Of a stretch of 64,000 bases of DNA, positions 1-15,000 are shown piece after piece. A program made the translations under genes and the position numbers. Within the stretch, counting starts at the first letter, position 1, and each line of letters begins with the position of its first letter. Source of the DNA: Trochalopteron elliotii (taxonomy: Eukaryota > Chordata > Aves > Passeriformes > Leiothrichidae); the NCBI GenBank assembly GCA_024734555.1, contig JANPWX010020113.1, positions 1 to 64,000 on the forward strand, in the 5' to 3' direction. The notes under the pieces were generated by a model that did no database searches, was not told the DNA's origin, and was given only the letters and a program-made list of their open reading frames with translations.

Positions 1-275
1 GTTGATGGTGGGTTGATGGTGGGTTGATGGTCTGGGTGCCCAAGATCTGATTAGCTCAAGGAGCTACATCCTGGCAAGCCACCCTCTTTTCTGGTGTAAA
101 TTGAGATGTTAGATTGTATACAAAGCATGTTCTGGTATTTGGTGAACGCCCCTCCCAGTCCGGGAATCAAGGTTACTTTTTATACTCACAGGGTTATAGA
201 AAATATACATTTTATCATCTGCTATAACTTCCTTCTATGTTTTAATTGCACGAATTTATAATCACATCTATTACA
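1..275 (-). mobile_element. Partial LTR (U3 end), cut by the window edge
   Basis: This is the reverse complement of the first ~275 bp of the LTR at 29602-30239. Both share the terminal TGTAATAGATGTG and a TATAAAAAGTAACC stretch, and both carry a CATCAACCC-type short tandem, which is expanded here as GTTGATGGTGG units at 1-30. The element ends at 275; the rest lies left of the window. Only the U3 start is present, so it could be a solo LTR or one end of a provirus. Confidence 0.8.
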
Positions 276-2444
276 GTACCACTCCAATTTTTGAAATCCA
301 TGGCCCGTAGGTAGTCATGGGAAAGGCTGCGTGATATGGGAAGTTCCATAACTGCAGAAATCTCCTGGGCCGGCTGCTTTTGTGTGAAAGTTACCAAACC
401 ACAGGAGTGACTTCTCTCTCTCAAAGACTGAATGAAAGACTGTTTTATAAGTGGTACTGACCTGGAGGTCTGAGTTTTGCCTCTTTACATTCTTTGTAGA
501 AAATGAACAGTTTGTGGTGGAAGAAAGGGTTGGTTTTAGAAATTAATTTGTGATTTTTTTTTTCCTTTTCTTATTTTCTTCTCTTAGTGTATGTTAATAA
601 TGTTAATAACATCTAATTTTTGCTTCTAAGTTGAGCCTGCTTTTACCTTTTTCTCCCAAAATCCTATCTCTCATTTAGCAAACAAATTTGGCAAATGTAA
701 AACCACTACACAAATGGTGCCATGACTCGGATAAGCAAACCTAAACCACAACACCTGGTAGCACTTCTTTTTGGTGGGTAAGACTTCTTCACATAATACA
801 ACTGCAAAATTTCCATTTGGTTAAGATCTGTTCTGCTACCTAGAGTTGTATTTCGACTGTTGGCTTCCTTTATAACACTGAGATTTTCAAAATGCAGGAC
901 TTTGGCTGACTGAAGCTAATTGGTAGCTTCGGTCGTATTTTCTGTAGTCTATAATACGGGGTTTCTTTTGTGTCTGGACTTGATTTTTATGGAAAATGTT
1001 TAAGTACTTATATACTTCTGGTTTGTGGGTGGAAGTTAGTAAATTATTCTACTTGGTAATGATTATCAAGTGATAGTAGATATGGGTTAATGCAGCTCTT
1101 GAGTAATGCAACTCTGATGCCTGTTATAAAAACTGGGAGACTGTGCTGTTCTCCAGAAATGTGTATGAAGTTCATGCTGGAAACTGCCTACATCAGACTG
1201 GTCTGCATCTGACTTCTAAGATGATAATACTTTTTTAGGCATATATTCTCTGTATTTAGAGAGAGATTCTCTTATTATTACTTATTTAGAGATTAAAGCC
1301 ATTCTTTTAATAGTGTAGTTCAATGTCAGATTTAATCAGTTACTGCTGGGAGGAACAATGCTGCTTCCTTCTCTCTTTGCACAGTGGGTGCTGGGGATTT
1401 GTGGCTGCTACCCAGAGAGTGGCATCTCCCTGTCCCTCTGGTGGGAGGCAGCACTGGCTGTGTTGGCACTGCTTGTCCTCTGACAGCTCTTTGCTGTTGG
1501 CTTGTGCAGCTGGGTGGTTTGGTCCAGCACAAGGTAGGCAAGCAGTGGTTGGGTGAAACTAAGTAACATGGGACTGTAGCCCTCAGTAGTGTTTCCAAGC
1601 AAGAATTCAGCCTCTTGCTCCCTTGGATTTCATGAGCACTGTTTTTCAGCAGTTGTGTTTTGTTAGTTTTTGATTCAGGTTCTCTGCTGTGCAGGAGGAA
1701 GGACTGTGTGACCACTGTAGGTCAGGCTCAATCCCAACATCTGCTTTGTGATTTCTGAGAATCATTTAAAACTAACTTGCCTGCTGTAGGAATGATGTTT
1801 GCTGAGGTCTGGCCTCATACCTGACAAGTGTTTCTCATGTTCCCTGGATGCTCATGTTTGCCCCTGAGGATGTGTGGGCTTGTTCATTTAATGGCTTCCT
1901 AGGCTGTGCCCTGCACACTTTGTTACTCCTTGGCATGTCTTGTGTCACTAATTTGCTGTTGTTTCTGAAGAGCTGGCTGTAACTGATACAAGTAGCCTAC
2001 ATAAGCAGTGTGCACTATCAACCCTGAATAATCTAGAGCTTCCTGACAGATGAATTACAGGCATAAAAATAAGTTTCACAGGGTATCCACCATGTGAATT
2101 GCATTCAGTGGCATATGACAATGCATGTAGTGTGTTTGTTTTATGGAATTGGAATTAGAAGTAGTTTAACTTCTCAGGAATGCTCAACAATTTAACATGG
2201 GTCTCAACCACACCTCTTTTGTCTTCCCGTATTCAGGCTGAAGATGGTTAGAACAAATGTAATGGTTTTTATAGGAAATGAATCCTTATTCATTAATATA
2301 CGTACTTCTTTTTGCGTTTCTGAAAGAATGATGGCAAAATATAACAGCAGCTACAAGAGCAAACCCTGCAAATCAGAGACCTCAGGACCTTGCACAGTAG
2401 TGAGAAATTCAGCTTCTGGCAGGGGATGCAAGTTTGTACTGGTG
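276..2444. other. Non-coding stretch, nothing recognised
   Basis: No exon, RNA gene or repeat family was recognised. Short open frames around 1323-1715 lie in a slightly GC-richer patch but show no domain and no splice context. The stretch lies upstream of the first KLHL13 coding exon and may be 5' intron or intergenic DNA. Confidence 0.5.
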
Positions 2445-2448
2445 ATCA

Positions 2449-3005
2449 TGTTATAAGTGTATGTTATAAAGTTGGCTTTTCGCAAGGTGTGTGCTATATG
2501 ATTAATAGCGTTGTGGTAAGGATGTAAGTTTTTATTTCTGCTATTAGTAAAGAAAATTAGGCATAGTGGTAGTAGTTGATATAGTATGCTTAAACTGTCT
2601 GTTTGGTCGGGATAACATCCAGTGAACATGTAAAGAAGACCCTGCTATTGATACACCAACTATCAGCATCTACCATCTGAAGAAAGTATGGACCAAGGCC
2701 CAAACTGGAGGTGATAATGAAGACACAGCCAAGAAACACGCATGCTCTAAAAAGGCGGACCCAAGGAGGGGCCATGCAAAACAGTTCCTGGAATATGGAA
2801 ACTAGTTTGTGGAAAAGTTTGAATGCAACAAGACTGATGCAATAGGAAGGGTATTTAAAGAATGTCTGATATAGCAGGGTGTGGACTTGGCTGAATGCCA
2901 AGTCGGCCAGCCGTACTTTGCTTTTTTTCTATCTCCTAATTGTCTTATTTTTTTATTAAACCTATTTCTTAAAATTTACTTAAAAAGTGAACCTTGTTTT
3001 TCACA
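2449..3005 (+). mobile_element. Solo LTR, 4-bp target duplication ATCA
   Basis: The 557-bp element starts TGTTATAAGTG and ends TTGTTTTTCACA, flanked by ATCA at 2445-2448 and 3006-3009. A TATTTAAAG box near 2850 and ATTAAA near 2957 give the plus orientation. A second, diverged copy in the same orientation lies at 50822-51379; the block around GGCGGACCCAAGGAGGGGCC is almost identical in both. A 4-bp duplication is typical of class I (gamma-like) avian ERVs. No internal retroviral sequence is next to it. Confidence 0.85.
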
Positions 3006-3009
3006 ATCA

Positions 3010-6000
3010 GATTTGTCCTTTCTGTGGCAGAGGTATAAGCAGAGGTGTGAATTTCTGATATTTATATGCTGGGAATGTAGAATCAACACTGATGATAGAA
3101 GCTCTATTGTTAAAGATGAAAGTTAACTAAAATTTTTCTGAGTATGAAAAATTCTATTTTAACATGGAATTTTTTTGATCCCTTCATATTGTTGTGTAAT
3201 GTATTGGTCTCATTAGAGAAGCCTGTGTAATGTCCACAGGATGGTAAAACAAGGACTGAGACAAGCACCCATCCTAATTGCAGTAACCACACTGCACATC
3301 ACATAGGACTTCACAAATAACGGAGTAATGATGGTAGGAGAACAGCTCAGGTGATGTGGCACTTTCTGAATGCTAGTTTTGTGACAGAAGATGGATAAAA
3401 CCTATCCTATTTACTCAGCAGACTTCTTTAAGAGAGGAAAACCTAAAGTTTATTTGAAACGAGGATGTCCTGAGGTGTAGCAACACCAAGACTTAAGAAC
3501 CACTTTATTCTGCCAGCTGCTGTAGTATCAGTGGGAGGGAGTGGGCAAGTTAGGTGCTGTTAAACAATTCTGTTTCATGCTGTCTCAGTTGTAGCATGTT
3601 TAAAGTATTGCAAAGCACACACTGAATTTATAATTCATGCTTACAAATACTGTGTGCTATTTCCTTCCACTAAATGTCTAAGTCTGCTTTAGCAAAACAA
3701 GATTTTAGACAGGCTCTTAAATTAGGAGAGCTTGTGTCTACTCTCTGAAGTCAAAATTTTATTTGTCATGGTACAGAGCAGTTGAAGGGGAAAGGATGAT
3801 TTGCAGAAGCTCTTATTTTCTGTTATATATAAACTGCCACTGTGACCTTATCTAAAAAGTTGCTTTTGTGTCTTAGAAGTATTGACTTAGAAAAAGGAAT
3901 TTCTTCTTTGGGATGTGAATTAATAGCAAATTGCTTTAAAGAAATACCCAATACATACAGCTACTAAGTTTTTATCATTCAGTTATGTTTATAAATGTAA
4001 AATATATAAAAGACCAAAAATCTGAAATGTGGCTCTTTTCAGGGGTATTACATAGTTTATATTTTGCAATGTTTGCTAATAAATAAATAAATGTCATCAA
4101 ATAGAAATGTTTCAACTTTTTCACTGTCCCTTCAAGTGGAGGTATGATTTCACAAGCCAGAATATAGTCCGTAGTCTTTAATTTTGGTTAAAGGCTGTAC
4201 CATACTCTTGAGTCATTAAAAAAAATGAGCTAGGAATTTGTTTATCAACTGTATTAGATCTTAGAAATGGAAGTCATTAAGATTTTGGCCTCTTCGATAC
4301 AAATTAATGTGATTACGTCTTGCTTATAAATAATTTGAGCTGTTTCTCTCTCTCTTAAAAGGTGGCTTTAATGTGTCACAGCTTCAATTTTAGTAAATTG
4401 TTCACAGGATAGGCAGGCTCAGGAACAACTGGGTTAAACCAAGAGATTATTTGAAAAATCTAGGGCATGTACTCTCTGTTCACTTGATTAATTTTCATAA
4501 TTCATCCTTGTTTCCACAGTAAAAGAGCAGCCTAATGCATGCAAACAAGAAGCACTTTTCTTGCTTTTGTGCTCCTTCATCTCTGTAATTTTACCAGAGA
4601 AAGTAAGTGAAATGGGGAAACAGATAGATTGTGCATGAATATTTGGAACAAATCTTGTTTTGTTTAGTGAAAATTCATGGGATCAGAGAGCCAGGTGCTA
4701 TTTGGGGATGTCTGTCTGTGACTCTGCTTCAGTTCTTTTCTGTTTGACTACAGGTGCATGAAGAACAGAGGAGATATTTCTGCTTATCAGAGATGATGTG
4801 GAGAGACTCTTTGTGAGTAACTGACATGTGTTTTCTAAAAAGCCCAAAATGCTAATGCGAGAATTAATTTTTTTTTATTCTCTAACTTAGAATAACTGTG
4901 CCATTTATCTAACAGTTTCATTTGGGTCTGGAAAGCTGTGAGTGTAGAGCCCTTTATAGGAACCATGGACAAAGCTCATGGTTGAAGGAAAGAGCTGGAG
5001 GACAGAGCAATGTATGGTTTCATAAGTGATTAACCACAATGCTTTACTTGTCTGTAGTGGTCAGTCTACCAAAGGCTTTTACTGTTGACTGCTGAAAGTG
5101 TTCCAGACCGCAGTAAAAACCCTGACATGATGGGTATGGGGAACCTTTAGCAGGGTTGACTTGTTACTTACAGAAGCTTATTCTGCATGTCAGGTTCTTA
5201 ACACTTTATTGTCCTTGTCCAGTTTTGGATTGCAAGTCTGATATATCTGCTGTAAAGATTATGGGAATAGTAGCACTCAGTAGAAGTTTTCCTGAAAGTT
5301 TTCAGTTCTTGTCTGCTGAAATAAGCAATATCCTGGGATCAAGCAGCTAAACCACACTCCTAAAATATTACAGGAAAAAATATTACAGGAAAGGAAGAAT
5401 CTCCATGATGGAATATAACTGTACTGAAATAAGTACTTAAAAGATTTGCTTTTGTGGAGACAAGGTCATTTTTAGAGAGCAAAATTAGGTGATGCACTGT
5501 CTTATTTTTCAGATGGATTCCATAAAAATGCTGTGCTTTTAGTGCTGTAGGCTCCTCAGCCAGCTCATTCCTTTGGAGTAATTAGTCCCAGTGTTTCCTT
5601 TTCTTTTGCCAGATTTCCAGTAACAGTTGTGAATTAAAGCAGCATGTTATTTTAGGATTTTCCATGATAGTCTTTGTGCTTCTTTTTTTTTTGTGTAAGC
5701 ATAATATGAGTAATGTGGTTTTGAGTGCTTTCTTTTAAACCATAAACTTTGATACTCTGGAGCTGCTGCTTTGTTCTAATGATAATTATCTAGGAGAACA
5801 GTGCCTTTGTGGACAACTTCAGTGCTTTTCTTGGCAAGGAAGAGCTCAAGTTAGAAGATCTGCTCTTGCCTCAGGCACCTTGATTTCTAATTTTTCTGAT
5901 GCTTGTAGCATTAAAGCTACACAGTGAAATTTTTTTCTCTGTTCTTTTCTTAAATTGAAGAAAAATCCTTTTATTACAATACACTAGTAATTGCTTCAAC

Positions 6001-9000
6001 TCCTAGGTAGGAACCAGTTTGGGTTCCTACACGTGATTTGCCTTTCTCGTTACCTAGATCTAAAAGAAAAGTTAAATGGTTTTTAGATTTCCCTCTTCCT
6101 GGAGCCTTTTGGATATTTTCATAGATACGGTTTTGTGATTTGTTTAGTAACTAATTAAAAAAGGTCACTATTGCTTAATGTCCTAATTCTGGTTTGGCAT
6201 CTGCAAATAGTGCCTAATTTGAAAGCCTGTCTTGCTTTCACCCAAGAGAAAATCAGCTTAAAGATACTTGTAGTCATCTTTCCCTTGGCTTCTTCCAGAC
6301 TCTGCTTGCTGGTTCAGGAAGGCTGTGTGAAGATTTCTTTATAACAATCTCCTGGCCAGATGCTGGATTCTTTATGAAGCAGCAGGAGAAATCCTTGTCC
6401 TGATCCAGCTGACTTACCCAGGAAATAGTGTTATTTGATTTACTCTGTTATGTTGAAATCTCTTGTGGACAAAGTCTGTGAAGTCTTAGCTGCAGTTGGC
6501 TGAGTAGCAACAATAATATGCAACATTCTTCATTATTTCATTATTTTAAAATAAGATCTCTTTAATATTATCTGTTTAATAAAATTGGAACTTGATCATT
6601 TTTTTTTTTTTTTTTTTATTAAACAAAAGTTTAGGAATAAATGTTCCAAGTATCAGTCTATATTCCTTGAAGTGTTCTTATGGTGATGCTACAGTTATTG
6701 ATAATACATACATTTTTCCTGGAGCTTATTTATAGATGTTGACTATATTTTAGTGAGGTCATTTTCAGAAAAGACTTTCTGTAAAATAGGCAGCAGTTAT
6801 TTTTTGGGGCTAGCATTTAATTTGTACAGATGGTTGCTGTTAAGGATGTTTCAGTTGCACAGCAGTCAGCTTTTCATGGTCTTCAGCACTGGGCTGGGTC
6901 AGGTCGTGCTCTGATATTTGAGTGGATGAGGCTCACGGCCAATGACACCATGAAGAAGAGTGTTTTGGGATTTGCCTACATTAATACTCCTCAGTGTCAG
7001 CATTAGTAGCTGCAATAACAGGTAATATCTTTGTGGACAGTTCCATTAGGTCTTATGGCATTATTGCAAGGGTGAATGTGTGTAAAATATAATGGGATAA
7101 GTTGAGAATTGAATTTAGTTTTTGATGCAGGATGGAGCTGAAGGAACTGGTTCCTTTTCCAGTTCTGCATGATCATAACCTTGGCTTTAACCTTTATGCT
7201 GTAATATCTTGAGAAGTATTTATCGAGTTTGTGGGCTGTATAAAGGAAATTGCTATTTGCCTGTTGCCATTGTTCTTTTTGTGATTATTACTGTGTACTT
7301 GATGTGTAGAATTTCTGGTGAAAAATGGAAAAACATTTCACCTTTTGAATGTTCAAACAGCAGGTTTTAAAGGGCTTGAAATATATACTGCAACTGAGTC
7401 CATTAAGTTAAAAAATAGCTTTGCTAATAAAGAACAAATGTACAATAAAATCTTTTTCATTTTCATGTAGTATTGACTCCTAAATTCATAAACTTCAGAA
7501 ATATTAATTCTTAAGTGTAGTGGATAATATTTAACATGAAGTTCAACCAAAAGGCAAAGATGCACAGCATTCCTGGTGCTGATTTTTTTCTGAACAGGCT
7601 GAATGAAGGTGCCTTGTTCTGCTTGACATCTGCCCATGATTGTGAGCGAGTCTAATTTCTACGATAGCAAAAGGTACTCAAACTGTGCCCTTGGTAGTCA
7701 GTAGATCAGGGGTGTATGTGACAAGTTGGACACTGAAGGGACATGCTGTATCTGAGCTATTCAGTTTCCTCATGAATGAACTAATTAATATGTTCTATTG
7801 GCCTTTCCTCTCTGTAACCACGTAAAGCTTTATGCTCTTAAAATAATTGACAGCAGCTGGTTTCATACCAGGATTTTTTTCACTTGGTAGTGAGGAAAAG
7901 GTGGGATCCAAATGTCATGGTCCTGTTGTCTTTGTGGAGACAATACAGGTTTTTCTTTCACTTTGCTGGATTTCTTACGTACAGTTTTTTTCTTACATAC
8001 AATGCTTATCTAATCAACCTTTTGTCAGCAGAGTTTATTTCATCACTGTGGATTTATTAAGTGTAGGTGATGATGAATGAGCTTTAATATGCTGAAGTTG
8101 TAGCCACAGATGACTTATATCAGGGGAAAGCTTTATGAGGTTTGGAAAGTGCAGATGAAATGCAAGTCCTTTACAAAATACTGAAGAGATGGGAAATCTC
8201 TAAGTTCACAAACATTTTAAGAACACTTCTAAATTAAATTGATTACATGCTTTTGGGCCAGCTAATAATAATTTGATTAATTTCACCATAGATATGTGAG
8301 TTTAAATTTGGTTCATTATGCAAATCCAGGCATGAAAAAGTTGATCATGTGACTTAAAATTCAGAAGAATATTTCATTTAAGACAGTATTTTAATACACA
8401 TACCTCAGCATTGTAAAGATTCTGCTTTCTGCTATTTTATGTTCAGTGCAGTGGTTTAAGGCTGTCCTTGCACAGAGCCCTGACCTGAGGTCATCTGCTG
8501 CATGTAGAAATGGAGGAGTTTCAGGTCCCTGCCCCATTTGAGGTGAGGTGTTGGTGGGTAGAGCTTCTGTCCCTGCTCTGTCTGAGGCTGCAGAAGGCTG
8601 AGCTGTTCACTTAGACACAAGGCAGAGGATGGAAGCAATGTCATCTAGGCCATTAATATGGACAGAAAAGCTCATTTGGAACAGATAAACTTTAGAAGTA
8701 ATGTACAAAGAGAGGAGGGGCCTCAGATGACTTGTGGCAGACACAAGATAGTGGATTAAAATTTCTGTAAAAGTGTGTTCCATCTATGTATTGTCCTACA
8801 TCTCCCTTAATGTATTAACAGACAGATCTGCTTTTAAACTTAAGTTACATAAATCTTTATGTAAAATGCAACCCTGTTTGCTTTGAAATTTTACAATAAC
8901 TCTGGTATTGTCAGACTTGTCCCTCTTGGAGTTCAATTTAGGAATTGGCCCCTAACTGCCAAGACAGGGATTGACTTGAGAGCCAAGATACCAGTGTAGT

Positions 9001-12000
9001 TAGGCAGTGAAATAATCCTGTTTAGCTTGGGAGCACAGAAGCACAGTTGTGTTCCTGCAAATGTTATGCAGGGGTTGAAATTGCTGAATGGTTTTGAGCT
9101 TATAGATTAGATTTCATTAAGACTGTAGACGGGTTTTCCTTTCTCCAAGTAACAGCACAAGAGGTTTATTTTGCTGCTGTACAATGTCTTATTAAAGGTT
9201 GCAGTGGCTATGCAGTGAAGCAGTTTGTATTATGATTTGGTACAGGTGTCCTTCTGAGTTGTTTTGGGAAGTGTTTTAGGATGGTGAGGGCAAAGCAATA
9301 GATCTTTCGAAACTTTACTCTCTGCACATTGTTAATATGTCCTTTGCTGGGTCGCCTCCTGCTTGCCAGGGTGTATTTTTCACAAGCCACGTGTTTATGC
9401 TGCTTAAGCAGTGCTCTGTGTGCTGTACAAGCTAATTTTGCAGTAGAATGGTTTACATAAAACAAGAATTACATGCACTGATTTTAAATATGGTTTTGTA
9501 TTATGGAGTTCATTGCAGTGAATCCTGTTCCATTAGTCTCACTTCCTTTTTAGTGTGTGGCTTACCTGAAATTCACTGCTTGTAAATGGCATTTCAGGAA
9601 GTCTGAACTGATCCAACACATGTTTACTTTGCCTACAGCTGAATTCTGATGAACTCTTCAGTGAAATATGAAGAGTGTTGGTTTTTTATTAACAAAGCTT
9701 CCTTAAAATATAGTCTTTGGACAGATTTGCACAACTTATTAAAAATTGCTTTTGCTTCAAGGAACCAAACTAAATAGTTTTGTTGTTGATTTTTATTTTT
9801 ATCTTTTTGTAATAAGGAACAGTGTTGTAGTAGTTTCAGTTAAAGAGAAAAATTCATGGGAAATATTTTTAAAATGTTGTCTGATGCCCTCTTTAATCCT
9901 TGTTCCTAAGTAGCCTTGACTCAACAGATGTTGCATGTGGGTGTTTGCAGCTGGATCACAATAGCTTCTGATGGAAAGGCCCGAGTCTGCTGTTACTGTG
10001 CTAGCAGAGTGCTTTGCAGTCAGCTTGCACCCCTCATCATAGTTTTGGTGGCTTTTGATCAGAGATTACCAAGTTTTTGTAATGGGATTGCAAGAGGCAA
10101 AGTGTTACCTTAACAATTGCTGCTTAATTCCACTTTTAATGCTGTGCCTGTGCTGTGCCAGCCTGGAGCTCCCAATTCTTTCTGTAAGAGCTTGTGGATT
10201 GTCTGAGGATCTGTGGAAAATCAACTCGAGTGCCTAAGAAGTGATAGTTGCAATATAACATCATCACTCTGACTGCTGAGTGCCATGTGCTGTTGCCAGC
10301 TTGGTGTTGTTTTGAAGAAGAAATTATTTTTGCTTCTTCTTTTCTGGCGTCTTTGTGTGTTAGGAGTATCATGGAAGAGAACACAGAAGTGTTTGTTGGA
10401 TGCTTTGCCAAAGGTTGATCTAATTGAGGGGGAAAAGTGTTGCAAAACCAGCAGAGATGAGCCTCGAAGGGCATCAGAAAGCAGCTTTTCATGCTGGATG
10501 TGGTGAGAGAAGCAGGAGTATTGGATGGATGTGCTGTAGTAAATTAATATGGCTGAAGAGACAAGACAGGAAGACAGTTGAGTAGTTTCAAAGCTTAGGA
10601 AATGTGGGGCTTGTCGGAAGCCAGAACAATTTAATTTTGTGAAAGATGGATTCTACCTGACTAGATAACAAAGCAGAAAAGGCTGCATCTTGAAGATGTT
10701 GTAGAAAAAGTGTTGGAAAATTGGTTGCCTATTTGCCAGTAACTCTTTATATCTGCAGCATACACTTCTAGAAGATGGCTTTTTCCCAGTTTATCCTAAC
10801 TGATGACATAAATTGATAAAAATAATTTAGCAATGTAACTGCATTTGTTTAAGGCCCTTATTGGTCTGAATGTGTAAGTTTTTTAGAGAAACAGCACCCT
10901 TCATGTTTCCTATGTCTTCACATTCATGCCAAGGGACAGGATCCTGCAAACAAAACACACTTTCTTCAGTGCTCCCAGCAAACAAATTACCAGTCAGGGA
11001 AAACTGCACATCCCTAGTGATGTACTACTGCAGGCAAGATAAAAAGCAGAAATAAAGATCTGTCCAAAACTCGAGGTAGCATGTGGGTAGAAGGGAAGAA
11101 ATGTGAAGATTATTTTGTTATAAATACTGTCATTTTCACCCAAGGATTTATGATATTAAAATGTTTGAGAACCTAGTTCAACTTTTGAACAAATGAGGTA
11201 AGTATATCCTTGTGAAGGGAACAATTCCCATCTTCTCTACAAGTACATTTTAGATATTGGAAACTTGTGAATAGATGTGATTCTATGTTTTAGAATGTCT
11301 CATCTGTTTTGTGGCTTTCTGTGATGTAGGTTTTTTTGAAAACAGAAGACTTAATTTCTTATAGTAAACAGGAGATGGACTCTTCAGATCTTCAGCAGTC
11401 ATTTAATGCAGAGTTGATCATCTTAACCCAACAGAAATTCCAGCAACCTTATTTCAGTGTCTTTTCTTGAAATTAAATTCTCACTTAAAACATAATTGTT
11501 CCTTTATAACATAAACATAGAAGCTATAGCATTGTTTATATTATCTTGTGCTGTACTTTGCACACCCATAATGGTAGTTTGGCTGATCTGGTTAATTTAT
11601 GTTGGAGTGACTGGGTTCATTCTTTCAAAGAAACAAGAAAAATAAATATTTTTGTAGTGCAGTATGTTTCTGTAGAAAAGTTTTGGGCTGCATGCTCAAA
11701 TATAAATATCTTGATTAGTTTTCATGCATTTTGCAGTTGAATAGGGACATCATACTTAAATGGAAAAGGTAAGATTAGGGGTCTTAAGTTTACGATTAAA
11801 TGTGCTGCTGGCACAACAGTTTCTGACACTGCTTTGTAAAGGAACTTTACATCCTGACATCCTGTCAGGAGCGATAGTTTTGATTTAGTGTTTGTCTGAG
11901 AAAGTGGCAGGGATCAATCATGTCCCTTTCTTCACCACTGTATGAAATGTAACAGCCTGGCTATGAGTGTTTCAATATGTTGGTAGGATTTATTTTCCCT

Positions 12001-15000
12001 TGTAGGTGATTGAAAATATTACTCTGCAGCAAGAGGATTTTCTGTTAATGTCATTTAAGACTTCCACTTTTTTTCCTTTGGATTGCTAATGGCATTTTAA
12101 ACCTTTCATTTAACTAGATTAATATAACTGTTTTGAGCATTCATCTTAAGAATAAATGCTCAATTATTTCTGTTCCAAGGCGTGTATTGACATTAAGCAA
12201 CCTTCTTTTAGCAAGTTTAGACTGAAGAAATCCTAATAGCTTCTGTAGTTTCATTGACTGATTTTGTGTACTTTTGTCTCAGTCTAAACAGATAATTCAA
12301 AGGACAACAGTTTAAATTACTGAAGTTATGTTTTGGCAGTAGCTAAATCAGTCTTGAAGAATTACCAAACTCATTGGTATGCTGCTTCTGGGGGGATTTT
12401 TCCTTATATATGGATTTTCTGCCTTTTTTTTTTTTTTTTTTCCCAAAACAGGCACACAAGTGCCTTTTGTCTGCTGGATGCATTTATGGTGACTTGAGCA
12501 TATTCAGTCTCAAGTTTCACTTTTCAGACTTGCACTCTGAGTGCACACAACCTTTTAGCAGTGTTTTAGTTAGTCACATTTCTGCTAAGTGTGAAAAATG
12601 GCTCTTTAATGAATAATTCTGTGAAACTCTGAAGAAAACCGTTATAAAAGCTTTCCTTAGAGCAGAGTTCTTATGTATGTGTTCTCTCCATCTCTAAAAG
12701 ATTCCAGTCTCTAGTAATCCCAACCAGTACCTACTCAGTCCTATTTCCTTCAAGTTATTCTTTTGTACTTCATTTTATTTAGCAGTCATCTTTGTGTTCA
12801 TAGCAGTGATGTTACAAGTACTTTCAGTCCTCACTAGGTTCATGATTTTGTCCTTTGTTTCCAGGCATGTGCATTTGAATACTTTAGAATTCCATTGCCA
12901 TTCAAAATGTGAATGTTGGTGTTGCCATCTGAAGCCTTTTTTAATATATTCATGTAAGAATTAAAATTAGAAGATAAAGAACTCGAAAAAAATCAGTGGA
13001 TTTTTTTTAAGAAGATGACAAACTTCTTACCTTATTTATTGGACACTTGTTTTTGTTACATCTGGTCTCAGTATGATGTGCGTGACAGTGTTTATGCTTG
13101 TTAAGGGGGAAAAGGTTTCTTAATCTCATTGGAAGAATTAACCTCTTCAATAAAAAGTTTTTCTCCAGTAAATGCTTTTAGCTCTCCAAATAACCTTTGT
13201 TTTTAACCAACCACTAAAATGACCTAAGGATTAGTAGAGTGAATACTCACAGCTTTAGTGTTGACTTGCATTAAAAGAAAATAGCTGTAATTTTTTTCAA
13301 GATTGGCTAGGCAAAAGTAATGTTTTATTTGTGATGGAATATTTGATGAAAAAGCAAAAGTTCCTCTTCTGTGACTAGAAATTAATATGCAGGCTTAATG
13401 AATATATTGAAACATGACACAGGTATACTCCTGTTAATTTTTTTTTTTCATGATGAAAGAACAGTGGTTCAAAGCAGAAACATTCTCTTGCATATTTAAA
13501 AACTGGGTTTTGATTTTGGTTTGGGTATGTTTCTGGGTTAAATGCAGTTCAGTTTCCTCTAGACATGGCTGTGGGTCCTGTCATCTGTCCAAGTGCAGCT
13601 TTAGTGTATGGTTTGTAAGCCAGTGCCTTTTGCACATGAACTGTTTGCAACTTGAACTTCATATGGGAGGCAGAGAGGTGTGGATCTAAAATAGTTCATA
13701 TTTCATTTGAAGGAGGTCAACTGCTGCTTTTAATGGGATAGGTGAGCTTGCAAACTGCCCTGGCTGCTTGGAAGGTCTGGCTGGCTTGTAGGATGTTCAA
13801 CATACTGTAAGCAGGTTTTTTCTGGAAAGCTCTGACTTTGGAAAGTTCTCCATCTGATTACACCTGTTAGCAGTATAGAGTAATCTCATGCCGATTGTCA
13901 CTTTCCCTTTTGTTTCCTCTCTCTGTCTTCTGTCACTTGGATGGATGTCGGATGTCTGCTGGTTATAGTTGCTCTCCTGATGAGTGGTGGTTGTAGGGTT
14001 ATGAGTAATTGTTTCTCTGCTCTGTTTGCTGTTTATTTGAATACATCAAGTTAAAAAGAAGAGCTTTAACCAAAGCAACTTTATGCTTATGGTAAGGTGC
14101 TTTAAAATCCTAAATCTAACATAATCTACTCACATAGTGTGTATAGCATTGTCCCTCTGAGAGTATGGTATTTGTTTGTCTGCATGTAATTTATCAATTG
14201 TGACCTTATATTTAAACTGTGTGTATCACTTTTGGGTACAGACTGGCATAGTTCTTAAATTGATAATGTACAAAACATTCAAAAATTACTCCTGTTGTTT
14301 CAAAAATGAATCATTGTAATACACAGTTTAATCTGCCATAGCTAGCAGCTGATCATCTAAATGAACACTTTTGAAATAAAAGTTGAAATCTTGAAAAGCA
14401 ACAATGCTGTCTAAATTGCTTACTCCCAGAAAATTCTTTTGGTGCTAAAGTTTAGCTCTAATCAATGTTCCTCCATTTAGTCAAAATAGAAGAATTACAT
14501 TATCTGCTATTCATAAAGGGAAGGGGAAAAAATAAATAGAACTTTTCTTTGAGTGTGTCTGATCTGTTTTATTTCATTTTGCTGTTAACAGAAGAAGTGA
14601 CCTAATTTTGGAAAGAGAAGTGTCCCTTTCTTCATGGTTACCAAATAGTTTGGTACTTCCTACATTTAAAGCAAATGAAAGAAACTGCACCCCACTCTAA
14701 AACAACTGAAGGATGTGTATATTTTTGCCTTATTTGAACAGAAAAACCCTCCACACCTGAACACAAAAACCCCCTTGCACTATAAAACTGAACCAATCAA
14801 AAACCTCCTACGTGTACATTCCACTCTTTTTTTTATGCTAGAAGTGTTCTGTCTGTGTATGTTCCTGTGTGCAGCTTGGTAATACATTTCCCATTATTCC
14901 ATTGTCATTGGACATCTGGGATGTCTCTGATTCAGGTTGCAGCTCACTTAGATGCAAAATCAGTCATATCTTGGAAAATAATCGCACAATGGTGGAGACT

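Noticed and set aside
2351..2901. Minus-strand frames of 92 and 103 codons
   Set aside because: They overlap the LTR at 2449-3005. A similar frame exists in the second copy (50824-51148) only because the DNA is homologous.
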